Notes under the pieces: generated by a model
Told to the model about the DNA's origin: nothing
The model's input: only the letters and a program-made list of their open reading frames with translations
Database searches by the model: none
In this document: positions 17,570 through 25,743 of the stretch, in pieces
Layout of the letters: every line of letters begins with the position of its first letter
Position numbering within the stretch: the stretch's first letter is position 1
Source of the DNA: HGM04593 sp045630965
GTDB lineage: Bacteria > Bacteroidota > Bacteroidia > Bacteroidales > Bacteroidaceae
Length of the DNA stretch: 46,989 nt
Direction of reading: 5' to 3'
Assembly (NCBI GenBank): GCA_045630965.1
Contig: JAZQTU010000008.1
Span: forward strand, 1 to 46,989
Translations under genes and position numbers: made by a program

Positions 17570-18550
17570 ATGAAACGACTAATCTACATCATTGCAACGG
17601 TTGCACTATTGGCATCGTGTGCTACAGGCAGACATAATACAAGCTATACTCAAGCCAACATGACAAATGGAAGGAGCGACAGTGAACTGTATATACAAGA
17701 ATTTTGGTCGGCTGCTGTAGAGCAAATGGAGAAGCATAAAATACCGGCAAGTATCACATTGGCACAGGCGTTGCTTGAGGGCGGAGCAGGCAAGAGTGAT
17801 CTTGTAAGGGAGGCAAACAACCATTTTGGAGTGAAAGCCGACAAACGTTGGAAGGGCAAGACATATTCAAAATGGGACAATGGCAAATGGTGTCAGTTCC
17901 GTGTATACGGAAGTGCAAAGGAGTCATTTGAGGACCATTCCAAATTTTTGCTGTCCAACAGTAGATACGATTTCCTGTTCGACTTGAGAAGGGATGACTA
18001 TGAAGGGTGGGCAAAAGGACTTAAAAAGGCGGGATATGCCGAAGACAACCAGTACCCCACCAAACTGATTGGAATAATTGAGAGATATGAGTTGTACAAA
18101 TACGATTCGTATAAAGAAAAGGATATCAATAAAAAAAGGAAGGAGCAGAACAACGGTACAACATATGCAAAGGATGGTAATGCACCGGTATATGCAACTG
18201 CTCCGGAACGACATGAACTACTTAAGGCCAATGGCTTGATATATACGATTGCTGCAAACGGCGATACATTCGATAGCTTGGCTGCCGAACTGGGTATCTC
18301 AAAACGCAAACTACGCAAATACAATGATCTGTACAAGGAATATATCATTGGCGATGGTGATATAATTTACCTTGAAAGAAAAAACAACAGAGCCAAAAGA
18401 GGGAATAATTTTCACACCACGGAAAAGGGCGAAAGCCTGTATGACATTTCACAGAAATACGGTATCAGGCTGAAGAGACTCTACAAGATGAATCCCATGT
18501 ACAAGGAGTATACAAGACTCAACGTAGGTGATGTAATAAGACTCAGATAA
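17570..18550 (+). CDS. Lipoprotein glucosaminidase (FlgJ/GH73-like) with two LysM domains
   Basis: Probable peptidoglycan hydrolase that cuts beside N-acetylglucosamine. I chose ATG 17570 (326 residues) because it gives a clean lipoprotein signal, MKRLIYIIATVALLASC, with C17; a TTG 24 bases upstream would add a polar stretch before it. The glucosaminidase domain spans about 38-180 with the likely catalytic E70 in ALLEGGAG and the NNHFGVKAD motif. After a charged linker come two LysM repeats, about 213-260 and 280-326 (GESLYDISQKYGIRLKRL, MNPMY, VGDVIRLR), which bind peptidoglycan. It stands alone and ends in a bidirectional terminator. Confidence 0.92.
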   Translation: MKRLIYIIATVALLASCATGRHNTSYTQANMTNGRSDSELYIQEFWSAAVEQMEKHKIPASITLAQALLEGGAGKSDLVREANNHFGVKADKRWKGKTYSKWDNGKWCQFRVYGSAKESFEDHSKFLLSNSRYDFLFDLRRDDYEGWAKGLKKAGYAEDNQYPTKLIGIIERYELYKYDSYKEKDINKKRKEQNNGTTYAKDGNAPVYATAPERHELLKANGLIYTIAANGDTFDSLAAELGISKRKLRKYNDLYKEYIIGDGDIIYLERKNNRAKRGNNFHTTEKGESLYDISQKYGIRLKRLYKMNPMYKEYTRLNVGDVIRLR

Positions 18551-18586
18551 ATGAAAAAATGCAGCCAAGTGGCTGCATTTTTTCAT
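18551..18586. terminator. Bidirectional terminator
   Basis: A 17-base perfect inverted repeat (18551-18567 and 18570-18586), core TGCAGCCA/TGGCTGCA with an A6 run on one side and T6 on the other. It serves the LysM gene on plus and the DUF4252 gene on minus; the stop codon of the latter lies in it. Confidence 0.9.
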
Positions 18587-19050
18587 GGCTTTATCTTTGA
18601 GATCTCATCGAGCCGTTCCATGGGTATCTCACCCGATATGGCAAAAACGGCAAGGGCGCCGTCATGAGCATGAACTACGACTATCAGTTCACTGACAACC
18701 TCACCGTCATGCAATGCATACACCTTATTTAGTGCTTTGCCGTCGTCCTGCGTGGCAAGGAGGGAAGCGCCTATATCATCCATTATCTGCAAGACCTTCC
18801 CTGAAAGCGATGGTGCATATTCGAGATTGTCGCAACCAATTATTTCAATGTTGTCGAGCATCTTGAGCGCTGCCCGCTCTTCCTTGTCAGCAAATGCCGA
18901 TGCCATACCGAGCATGAAACGGCCTACGCTTACATGCTCGACATCTTTCACCTTGACTGCCTCCTTACCAAGACTCTTTATGGCAGGTATCTGTGCACAC
19001 AGCATACAAGGCAGCAACGACAGAATCATGAAGAGTGTTCTCTTTACCAT
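18583..19050 (-). CDS. DUF4252 family exported protein
   Basis: Small exported protein of unknown function. Residues 1-19 form a signal peptide ending in CMLCAQ. The rest matches the pattern of DUF4252 proteins of Bacteroidetes: about 155 residues, a GRFMLGMA stretch, a cluster of charged helices, and a C-terminal strand region with VSELIVVVHA and AVFAISGEI. It is the last gene of the menA-to-DUF4252 cluster, 17 bases after manA. No catalytic motif can be seen. Confidence 0.7.
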   Translation of the reverse strand: MVKRTLFMILSLLPCMLCAQIPAIKSLGKEAVKVKDVEHVSVGRFMLGMASAFADKEERAALKMLDNIEIIGCDNLEYAPSLSGKVLQIMDDIGASLLATQDDGKALNKVYALHDGEVVSELIVVVHAHDGALAVFAISGEIPMERLDEISKIKP

Positions 19051-19067
19051 AACAGGTGGTTATATCC

Positions 19068-20033
19068 TTAAGCAATCCAGCTTGTCAACATTTCAACGCC
19101 TTCGGCGGTATCTATCTTCAAGCCCTTCACGCTTGCCGGAACAAGCAGGCTCTCGCCTTGACGCATATCAATGCTATTGCCATTATTGTCAATAACTGTT
19201 GCGTTACCAGCTGTACATATCAGTATCACAAAAGAATCGAGGTTCTCCAATGGCATTTCATATGACTTTGTCAACTTCAATAATGATGTTGTGAAATAGT
19301 CGCATGACACAAGAGGCACACGCTCATCGTTACATGCATCGTAGTAAGTACGGTAATCGGGCAATACGGTGTAGTCAATCGCATCCTTACTCAATTCGGT
19401 GTGCAACTCACGTGGATTACCTTTATCATCAAGACGATTGAAGTCATAGATGCGGTATGTAATGTTTGATGTCTGCTGTATTTCGGCAATGAACGAACCG
19501 GCACCGATAGAGTGGATACGTCCAGCAGGGAGGAAGAAGAGATCGCCCTTGTGGATATCATACTCTTTCAAAAGGTCGGTTATAGTATTGTCGGCAATAC
19601 TTTTTTCGTACTCATCGGGAGTAACCTGCTTGGCAAAGCCTGAGCGAAGACGTGCGCCATTGTCGGCATCAACAACATACCACATTTCGGTCTTGCCCTT
19701 TGACTGGTGACGCTCCCATGCAAGAGCATCATCGGGATGCACCTGGATAGAGAGATCCTGACGTGCATCAATAAACTTGATAAGCAAGGGGAACTCCATA
19801 CCGAAACGGTCAAAGTTTGCCTTACCAAGAAGCATTTCCTTGTCACGTTCAATCAGTTCCGGGATTGTCATACCATCATCGAGGCCACCTGCAACAACAG
19901 ATTCGTTACCCTTTACGCCTGAAATTTCCCAACTTTCACCGATAGACTTCATATCGGTCTCGATTCCTTTGTATGGAGCGATTTTCTCACCACCCCAAAT
20001 CAATGACTTTAGAATAGGTCTGAACTTGTACAT
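19068..20033 (-). CDS. manA: Mannose-6-phosphate isomerase, class I
   Basis: Zinc enzyme that interconverts fructose-6-phosphate and mannose-6-phosphate, feeding mannose into glycolysis or supplying GDP-mannose and GDP-fucose. Zinc ligands are visible as Q97 and H99 (IQVHPDD), E116 (KTEMWYV) and H174 (PAGRIHSIG). Length 321 matches the short bacterial class I form. It sits in the minus-strand cluster 22 bases after the FAD oxidoreductase gene and 17 bases before the DUF4252 gene, so it is probably cotranscribed, although the neighbours do not act in sugar metabolism. Confidence 0.95.
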   Translation of the reverse strand: MYKFRPILKSLIWGGEKIAPYKGIETDMKSIGESWEISGVKGNESVVAGGLDDGMTIPELIERDKEMLLGKANFDRFGMEFPLLIKFIDARQDLSIQVHPDDALAWERHQSKGKTEMWYVVDADNGARLRSGFAKQVTPDEYEKSIADNTITDLLKEYDIHKGDLFFLPAGRIHSIGAGSFIAEIQQTSNITYRIYDFNRLDDKGNPRELHTELSKDAIDYTVLPDYRTYYDACNDERVPLVSCDYFTTSLLKLTKSYEMPLENLDSFVILICTAGNATVIDNNGNSIDMRQGESLLVPASVKGLKIDTAEGVEMLTSWIA

Positions 20034-20055
20034 GATATTTTATTTTGTTGGTTAA

Positions 20056-21651
20056 CTATAATCCTAAATACTCTTTTGCAGACATTGCACAACGCTCGCC
20101 GTCCACTGCAGCAGAAACAATTCCACCGGCATAACCGGCACCCTCACCACAAGGGAAAAGCCCCTCGACGGTGACATGTTGCAATGTTTCGCTGTCACGT
20201 ACTATGCGTACAGGTGATGAGGTACGTGTCTCAACACCTATCATCGTAGCCTCCGATGTGAGAAATCCGCGTGATGCGCGTCCAAAATTTTCAAAACCGC
20301 GCATGAGGCGTGTAGAGACGAATTCCGGTAACCAGAAGTGCATGGGCGATGATATAAGCCCGGGAGCATACGAACTGCGTGGCAGGTCATAACTTAACTT
20401 GCGGCGTACAAAATCGGTCATACGCTGTGCCGGTGCTGTCTGCTTGTAGTTACCCATGCGCCAGCATAGACGCTCAAGACGCTCCTGAAAATTCATTACA
20501 CGCAATGGTGAATCGTCTGGCACAGACTGAATATCCTCACACTCTATCTGCATTGACGGCAACAGAACATCTTCAGGATTTATCTGCACCACCATGCCTG
20601 AATTACTCCATGCTCCACCACGGTGTGATGGCGACATTCCATTGACAAGCAACTCTTTTTCGGCTGATGCTGAAGGTATTATAACACCTCCCGGACACAT
20701 GCAGAAGCTATATACTCCACGTCCTTCGACCTGTGTTGTAAAGCTATATTCTGCTGCAGGAAGATACTTGCCTCTGCCATTTGGCGAATGATATTGTATG
20801 CGGTCGATAAGTTCCGAGGGATGTTCAAGACGCACTCCCACAGCAAAGCCTTTAGCTTCGAGAGTGACATTGTTGGCATCCAGCCAACGATAGACATCCT
20901 TTGCCGAATGACCGGTAGCAAGTATCACGGCATCGGCCAATATCTCGCCACGGTTCGTTCTTATGCCTTTTATGCGGTTATCCTTTATAAGGAGTTCCTC
21001 CATACGGGTTTCAAAGCGCACCTCTCCACCACACGAAATTATTGTATTTCTGATATTCTCTATAACTCGTGGCAGTTTGTCTGTTCCTATATGCGGGTGA
21101 GCGTCGGCAAGTATAGATGTACTTGCACCATGCTGGCAGAATATATTCAGCACTCCCTCAATACTACCACGTTTCTTGCTTCGGGTATATAGTTTACCGT
21201 CGGAATATGCGCCGGCACCACCTTCACCGAAACAGTAGTTCGATTCGGGATTTACGGTGTGAGTACGTGATATATTGGCAAGGTCAACCTTACGTGTACG
21301 CACATCCTTACCACGTTCCACGACAATTGGACGCAAGCCGTTTTCTATAAGCTTGAGCGCGGCGAACAAACCGGCAGGACCAGCACCCACAACAACCACA
21401 GGAGTGCAAGTCGAAACGTCACCATAGTCGCGACGGACAAACTCGTCGCCCTTTGGCATCTCGTTGACAAAGACACGTACCATCAAATTGACATATATGG
21501 TACGCTGACGGGCATCGATACTGCGACGCAATACACGTACTGCATTTATAGTACGCACATCCATACCCTTTTCACGTGCAATATACTGCATGAGCGACTG
21601 CTCATTTGCCGCATCACGCGGTTGCACTCTTATCTGAAATTCATGTATCAT
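20056..21651 (-). CDS. FAD-dependent oxidoreductase of the COG2509 type
   Basis: Flavoprotein of unknown substrate. After an N-terminal domain of about 80 residues it has the dinucleotide-binding motif G89-A-G-P-A-G94 followed by VVERG near residue 112. The motif NYCFGEGGAGAYSDGKLYTR and the C-terminal FPCGEGAGYAGGI are characteristic of the uncharacterised FAD-dependent dehydrogenase family often labelled NAD(FAD)-utilizing dehydrogenase. The 531-residue length is usual. It starts one base after the radA stop, which suggests translational coupling. The reaction cannot be predicted from sequence. Confidence 0.85.
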   Translation of the reverse strand: MIHEFQIRVQPRDAANEQSLMQYIAREKGMDVRTINAVRVLRRSIDARQRTIYVNLMVRVFVNEMPKGDEFVRRDYGDVSTCTPVVVVGAGPAGLFAALKLIENGLRPIVVERGKDVRTRKVDLANISRTHTVNPESNYCFGEGGAGAYSDGKLYTRSKKRGSIEGVLNIFCQHGASTSILADAHPHIGTDKLPRVIENIRNTIISCGGEVRFETRMEELLIKDNRIKGIRTNRGEILADAVILATGHSAKDVYRWLDANNVTLEAKGFAVGVRLEHPSELIDRIQYHSPNGRGKYLPAAEYSFTTQVEGRGVYSFCMCPGGVIIPSASAEKELLVNGMSPSHRGGAWSNSGMVVQINPEDVLLPSMQIECEDIQSVPDDSPLRVMNFQERLERLCWRMGNYKQTAPAQRMTDFVRRKLSYDLPRSSYAPGLISSPMHFWLPEFVSTRLMRGFENFGRASRGFLTSEATMIGVETRTSSPVRIVRDSETLQHVTVEGLFPCGEGAGYAGGIVSAAVDGERCAMSAKEYLGL

Positions 21652-21652
21652 A

Positions 21653-23014
21653 TCAACCGAAAACTAAACGGAAAGCCTCTTCAACCTTACCGACAGGCAA
21701 TACCTCAATGCCGAAGCGTGATGTATCAAGGCGTTTCATATTACTTCGTGGAACTATTATCTGCTTGAAACCAAGTTTCGCAGCCTCGCTTATACGCTGT
21801 TCGATACGGTTTACAGGACGTATCTCGCCCGACAAACCCACCTCGCCTGCCATACAAATGGTAGGCTCAATTTCAACGTCCATATTGCTTGACAGAATGG
21901 CGCTGATGACAGAAAGGTCTATCGCAGGGTCATTGACACGCAAACCGCCCGCGATGTTCAGATAAACGTCCTTTTGGGCTAGTTTGAACCCGACACGCTT
22001 TTCAAGAACAGCAAGCAACATATTCATGCGACGCACGTCAAAGCCTGTGGCCGAGCGTTGAGGTGTTCCGTATGCCGCAGTGCTTACAAGAGCCTGTGTC
22101 TCTATCAGGAAGGGGCTGACGCCTTCTATTGCTGATGCTATTGCAACACCGCTCATACCTTTATGACGTTCGCTGAGCAGGAGTTCCGAAGGATTGGTAA
22201 CCTTACGCAAACCTTCGCGTTGCATTTCGTATATACCCAGCTCAGCAGTACTTCCGAAACGGTTTTTTATAGAGCGTAATACCCTGTAAAGGTGATGCTG
22301 ATCACCCTCGAACTGTATAACAACATCAACGATGTGTTCAAGAATCTTTGGGCCGGCAATAGTTCCGTCCTTTGTTATATGTCCTATGAGAATAACAGGT
22401 ACATTGTTCTCTTTGGCAAACTTGAGCAACATTGCCGTACACTCACGTACCTGCGATATGCTTCCCGGTGACGAATCGACTGCCTCACTGCTCATTGTCT
22501 GTATTGAGTCAATTACAAGCAGTTCGGGAGCGATGTTCTTTATGTGTGTGAATATAGTTTCAAGAGATGTTTCGCATACTATATGGCAATTACCGCGTTC
22601 GTGCGCTATGCGGTCGGCACGAAGCTTTATCTGCTGTACGCTCTCCTCACCCGACACATAAAGTACCTTACGTTGTGGCATACCGAGTATTGTCTGCAAA
22701 ACAAGTGTCGATTTACCTATTCCCGGTTCTCCGCCAAGCAAGACCAACGAACCCGGCACAAGACCACCACCAAGAACACGGTTCAGTTCACTGTCGTGCA
22801 TATCGATACGTGGCAGTTCATCGGTAGCCACATCGTCAATAAGTACAGGCAGCACCTGCGCTCTGTCTATATTTGACGAACGCGAAATCGGAGTATTACG
22901 GACAACCTTTTCGACAAAGCTGTTCCACGCGCCACACGATGGACATTTACCGGCCCATTTAGGTGACTCGTAACCACATTCGTTACACAAGAATATACTC
23001 TTTTCTTTTGCCAT
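21653..23014 (-). CDS. radA: DNA repair protein RadA (Sms)
   Basis: RecA-related ATPase/helicase that helps process branched recombination intermediates. The N-terminal C4 zinc finger is C10-C13-C24-C27, Walker A is GGEPGIGKST (94-103), and the RadA-specific KNRFG is at 250-254. The C-terminal third is the Lon-like domain with DVYLNIAGGLRVNDPA and GEVGLSGEIRPV. At 453 residues it is complete. It lies 6 bases after the CPBP protease gene and one base before the oxidoreductase gene, within a six-gene minus-strand cluster. Confidence 0.97.
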   Translation of the reverse strand: MAKEKSIFLCNECGYESPKWAGKCPSCGAWNSFVEKVVRNTPISRSSNIDRAQVLPVLIDDVATDELPRIDMHDSELNRVLGGGLVPGSLVLLGGEPGIGKSTLVLQTILGMPQRKVLYVSGEESVQQIKLRADRIAHERGNCHIVCETSLETIFTHIKNIAPELLVIDSIQTMSSEAVDSSPGSISQVRECTAMLLKFAKENNVPVILIGHITKDGTIAGPKILEHIVDVVIQFEGDQHHLYRVLRSIKNRFGSTAELGIYEMQREGLRKVTNPSELLLSERHKGMSGVAIASAIEGVSPFLIETQALVSTAAYGTPQRSATGFDVRRMNMLLAVLEKRVGFKLAQKDVYLNIAGGLRVNDPAIDLSVISAILSSNMDVEIEPTICMAGEVGLSGEIRPVNRIEQRISEAAKLGFKQIIVPRSNMKRLDTSRFGIEVLPVGKVEEAFRLVFG

Positions 23015-23020
23015 TGCAAA

Positions 23021-23638
23021 TTACATTATCGGAAACCAAATAAAAACGGCCACATCCCACAATGCGTGTGACAATATTATAGCCGCAAAACGGTTTGGGA
23101 AAAGCCTATAGAGCAATCCCCATGCAGCGCCGGCCACAAGAGCAGCCATTGTAAGCATAAAATTGAATGAGCCTGCATGCACAAGAGCATAGACAAGCGT
23201 CGTCACTACAAAACCAACATTGGGCGACCAACGTTCTGAAAGGGTTTGCTGCACATAACCGCGCCAGAATATCTCTTCGGCAGGGCCTATAAGGAACAGC
23301 ATCAATGCGGTGAGCAGCCAAGGCGACTCGCCGTTTTTCATTGAATATATCGTATCGACCTGCGGACGCGCAAAGTCGAACAACAGCTGTGAAAGTTTAT
23401 CTCCTATCCAGAATACTCCCCACAAAGCCACAGCAATGGCTATACCCAACAGGATATCAGCTGGCGTAACCTGTACCTTGCGCCACCACCCCGGACGAAA
23501 GATTGTAGCACACAAAGAGAGTGTGCATGCAGAGCCCGTCATCATCCACCAGAAATTGATGTGAGGAGCAGTCCAAGGACTGAACATTACAGTCCAAAGC
23601 AATGTTGCAAGAAGTATTGTAAAGAGCAACTTTTTCAT
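23021..23638 (-). CDS. CPBP family intramembrane metalloprotease
   Basis: Polytopic membrane protein of the CPBP/Abi (CAAX protease-like) family. Motif 1 is E121-E122-I-F-W-R126, motif 2 includes H154 (YALVHAGSFNF) and motif 3 is H191 (SHALWD); these residues form the proposed metal site. About five or six hydrophobic segments are visible. Length 205 is short but normal for bacterial members. Its first codons overlap the menA stop by 4 bases (23635-23638), so the two are translationally coupled. The substrate is unknown; relatives act in prenyl-protein processing, bacteriocin self-immunity or regulation. Confidence 0.88.
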   Translation of the reverse strand: MKKLLFTILLATLLWTVMFSPWTAPHINFWWMMTGSACTLSLCATIFRPGWWRKVQVTPADILLGIAIAVALWGVFWIGDKLSQLLFDFARPQVDTIYSMKNGESPWLLTALMLFLIGPAEEIFWRGYVQQTLSERWSPNVGFVVTTLVYALVHAGSFNFMLTMAALVAGAAWGLLYRLFPNRFAAIILSHALWDVAVFIWFPIM

Positions 23639-24534
23639 TTCACAAAATAAGATACAACAAATGATATTGAAAGCAACAAGCTGAACATCAACTGCAATTT
23701 TGCAGTTGCCTCATCAAGGCCACATACGGCACTCATACCTTCTTTTGGCAAAGCCAAAGCTTTTCTTGCATTGTCAATAGCAGGTTTCAATGCTATAAGC
23801 ACCAACAAAGACCATACAGACATTGAGCCGTATATCACACAACCGATTACCCATACAAAGGGCAATATCACCTCAAGACAATAGATTACCGATGATGCAC
23901 GTTTACCCACAAGCATTGCAAATGTGCGTATGCCGGCACGCTTGTCGTGTTCCATATCGCGGGAGTTGTTTATATGAAGAATACCGACAGTGATAAGACC
24001 TATAGGCAATACAATCCACAAAGCCTTATCAACAAACTCTCCTGTAACCACATAGGATGTACCCATAACAGGCAACAACGAGTATGTAAGGAATATGTCC
24101 AAATCTCCCAAAGCATGATATTTCAACAGAGGATAGAGCAATGTCAAAGCACAACCTGCCAGACCGAGATAAAGAGTTGGCAGACCTGTGAAATACATGA
24201 TTCCAAGTCCCGACAGCACAGCTATGACAAGCAGCCACGATGCAAGCCTTCTTATTTCACATGGACGAAACTCGCCGCTTGTGATAGACATACCGCCAAC
24301 AGTATCTTCGCGGTCAACACCTTTTTTGAAGTCGAAATAATCGCTCCAAGTATTGCCTGCAGCATGAAAAACCACAATTGTTACCAAAGTCCATAAACCA
24401 ATCTTCCAATCGACAGCATAACCAGTACTAAAGAGATAAGCGATTGTCGCAACTACCGGCATTGCTGATGCAGGGAATGACCAGGGACGTGTTGCCAACA
24501 ACCACGCCTTTAATCCATGTTCCTTATTTTCCAT
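23635..24534 (-). CDS. menA: 1,4-dihydroxy-2-naphthoate prenyltransferase (UbiA family)
   Basis: Membrane prenyltransferase that attaches the isoprenoid chain to 1,4-dihydroxy-2-naphthoate in menaquinone synthesis. The first Asp motif is NTWSDYFDFKKGVD (about 61-74) and the second is NNSRDMEHDKRAG. Both fit the MenA branch, and eight or so hydrophobic segments are present. Length 299 is usual. It is the first gene of the cluster menA-CPBP-radA-oxidoreductase-manA-DUF4252, downstream of a good promoter. Another UbiA-family substrate is possible, but MenA is the most likely reading. Confidence 0.9.
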   Translation of the reverse strand: MENKEHGLKAWLLATRPWSFPASAMPVVATIAYLFSTGYAVDWKIGLWTLVTIVVFHAAGNTWSDYFDFKKGVDREDTVGGMSITSGEFRPCEIRRLASWLLVIAVLSGLGIMYFTGLPTLYLGLAGCALTLLYPLLKYHALGDLDIFLTYSLLPVMGTSYVVTGEFVDKALWIVLPIGLITVGILHINNSRDMEHDKRAGIRTFAMLVGKRASSVIYCLEVILPFVWVIGCVIYGSMSVWSLLVLIALKPAIDNARKALALPKEGMSAVCGLDEATAKLQLMFSLLLSISFVVSYFVK

Positions 24535-24563
24535 AATCTTATTTTTAATTTATAATAGTAGTA

Positions 24564-24594
24564 CAAAGATAAATATACAACTTCTTTATTCCAA
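24564..24594 (-). promoter_or_regulatory. Promoter for the menA-to-DUF4252 cluster
   Basis: On the minus strand TTG (24594-24592, in ATTGG) is followed after 20 bases by TATCTTTG (24571-24564), a perfect -7 element. The leader to the menA ATG would be about 20-25 bases. Confidence 0.6.
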
Positions 24595-24634
24595 TAATTA
24601 TTCATAAATTCGCATACAAACAGACAAATTATCA

Positions 24635-25615
24635 ATGAAACGATATACTGAAACTACAACGATATATGAAGGAATGGCAAAGTCATTCTTTTTTGTAGAA
24701 AGCGCCACTGATAACGAATTGAACGATTTTATCAGAGGCTATTCGGAGTATATCGTATTATTATTGAAACAGAAAGGTGTTGATATAGTAGATTTCAGCA
24801 TTATCCCTCCTGTTATTCCTGACAGGAACGCCATCAAGCAACTCATCCTGCGACAACAACCAAGCATTGACGAACAGACTCTTGAAAAGAGAACAAACGA
24901 GAGTGCAGCTTGCAGAAAAAGCCGATTAATATTCATCAACAACGCTGGGTACGACATTGACGGCATTTTTGAAGCAGACATTATATGCGAAGACGACTTT
25001 GGTTCTTCAATGCCTGAATATGCAAAAAAACTTGACAATTTCCTTGAGACTATAGTTGCACTGCATATTGAGCAAAGCAGAATAGGAAACATAAGGTACC
25101 GGCTGCCATTCTTCGAAGAGGAACACGATGAACTACGAATACAGGACAACAACGAGTGTCTTTGCAACGACTTGCTTGCAGAAAGCATTTGTAACAGCGA
25201 AGAGGTCAAGATAAGCCCTATCCAGTTCGACAACAATTTCAACATATCGCTACCTCTATACCCACAGGTTACAATTACGCTTGAGCCATTGCCCAAAACT
25301 CTTTATATACTATTCCTCCAGCACCCCGAAGGAATAATCCTAAAAGACATCTATTTGTACGAAAGCGAATTGAAAAACATTTACAAACAAGTGTCAGGGC
25401 GCAAAAACCCGTCTGTAATAGAGCGAATGTTCCGTTCATTGACAGACCCTACGGAAAACCCTTTACACAAAAACCTTTAAATTATAAGACGGTGCTTTAC
25501 AAGTAAATTGAACTACAACATCGCACGCAACTACATACCTGCACACGGACGCACCAAAGCGCACAATATCCCATTGGAAAGCGAATATATAATATTGCCA
25601 GAGATTCATAAATAG
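24635..25615 (+). pseudogene. Bacteroidetes protein of unknown function, interrupted by an in-frame TAA
   Basis: The frame opens at ATG 24635 and stops at TAA 25478-25480 after 281 residues, but the same frame then stays open and coding-like for 44 more codons to TAG 25613-25615. The region before the stop (LYILFLQHPEGIILKD, YESELKNIYKQ, DPTENPL) and the region after it (IIRRCF, ARNYIPAHGRTK, IPLESEY) together resemble, from memory, the C-terminal domain of a Bacteroidetes family of unknown function whose core reads like NSINEKCSRIREAF. In that alignment the stop falls on the Ser, one base away from TCA. This could be a recent nonsense mutation, readthrough, or a sequencing or assembly error. 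The N-terminal 200 residues match nothing I recognise. It reads towards thrA. Confidence 0.6.
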
Positions 25616-25649
25616 TGCAATAATAGCCCACTTTAACATAACAAATTGA

Positions 25650-25675
25650 AACAGCAGGGACAAATCCTTGCTGTT
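25650..25675 (+). other. Stem-loop upstream of thrA
   Basis: AACAGCAGGGA (25650-25660) pairs with TCCTTGCTGTT (25665-25675) with one G-U wobble around CAAA. It may be a weak terminator for the preceding gene. Its 3' arm overlaps the proposed -33 element of thrA. Confidence 0.35.
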
Positions 25676-25698
25676 CTTGTCTAAATTTAATAAATTTG
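25667..25698 (+). promoter_or_regulatory. Promoter for thrA
   Basis: CTTG (25667-25670) and a perfect TAAATTTG -7 element (25691-25698) are separated by 20 bases. The leader of about 40 bases has no threonine-rich leader peptide or attenuator. Confidence 0.5.
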
Positions 25699-25743
25699 CG
25701 CTTTGATATTACGCGCATACCGCGCACGCATAAGGATTGAACG

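Noticed and set aside
25699..25743. Threonine attenuator or leader peptide upstream of thrA
   Set aside because: There is no short frame rich in Thr or Ile codons and no paired terminator/antiterminator hairpins before the start.
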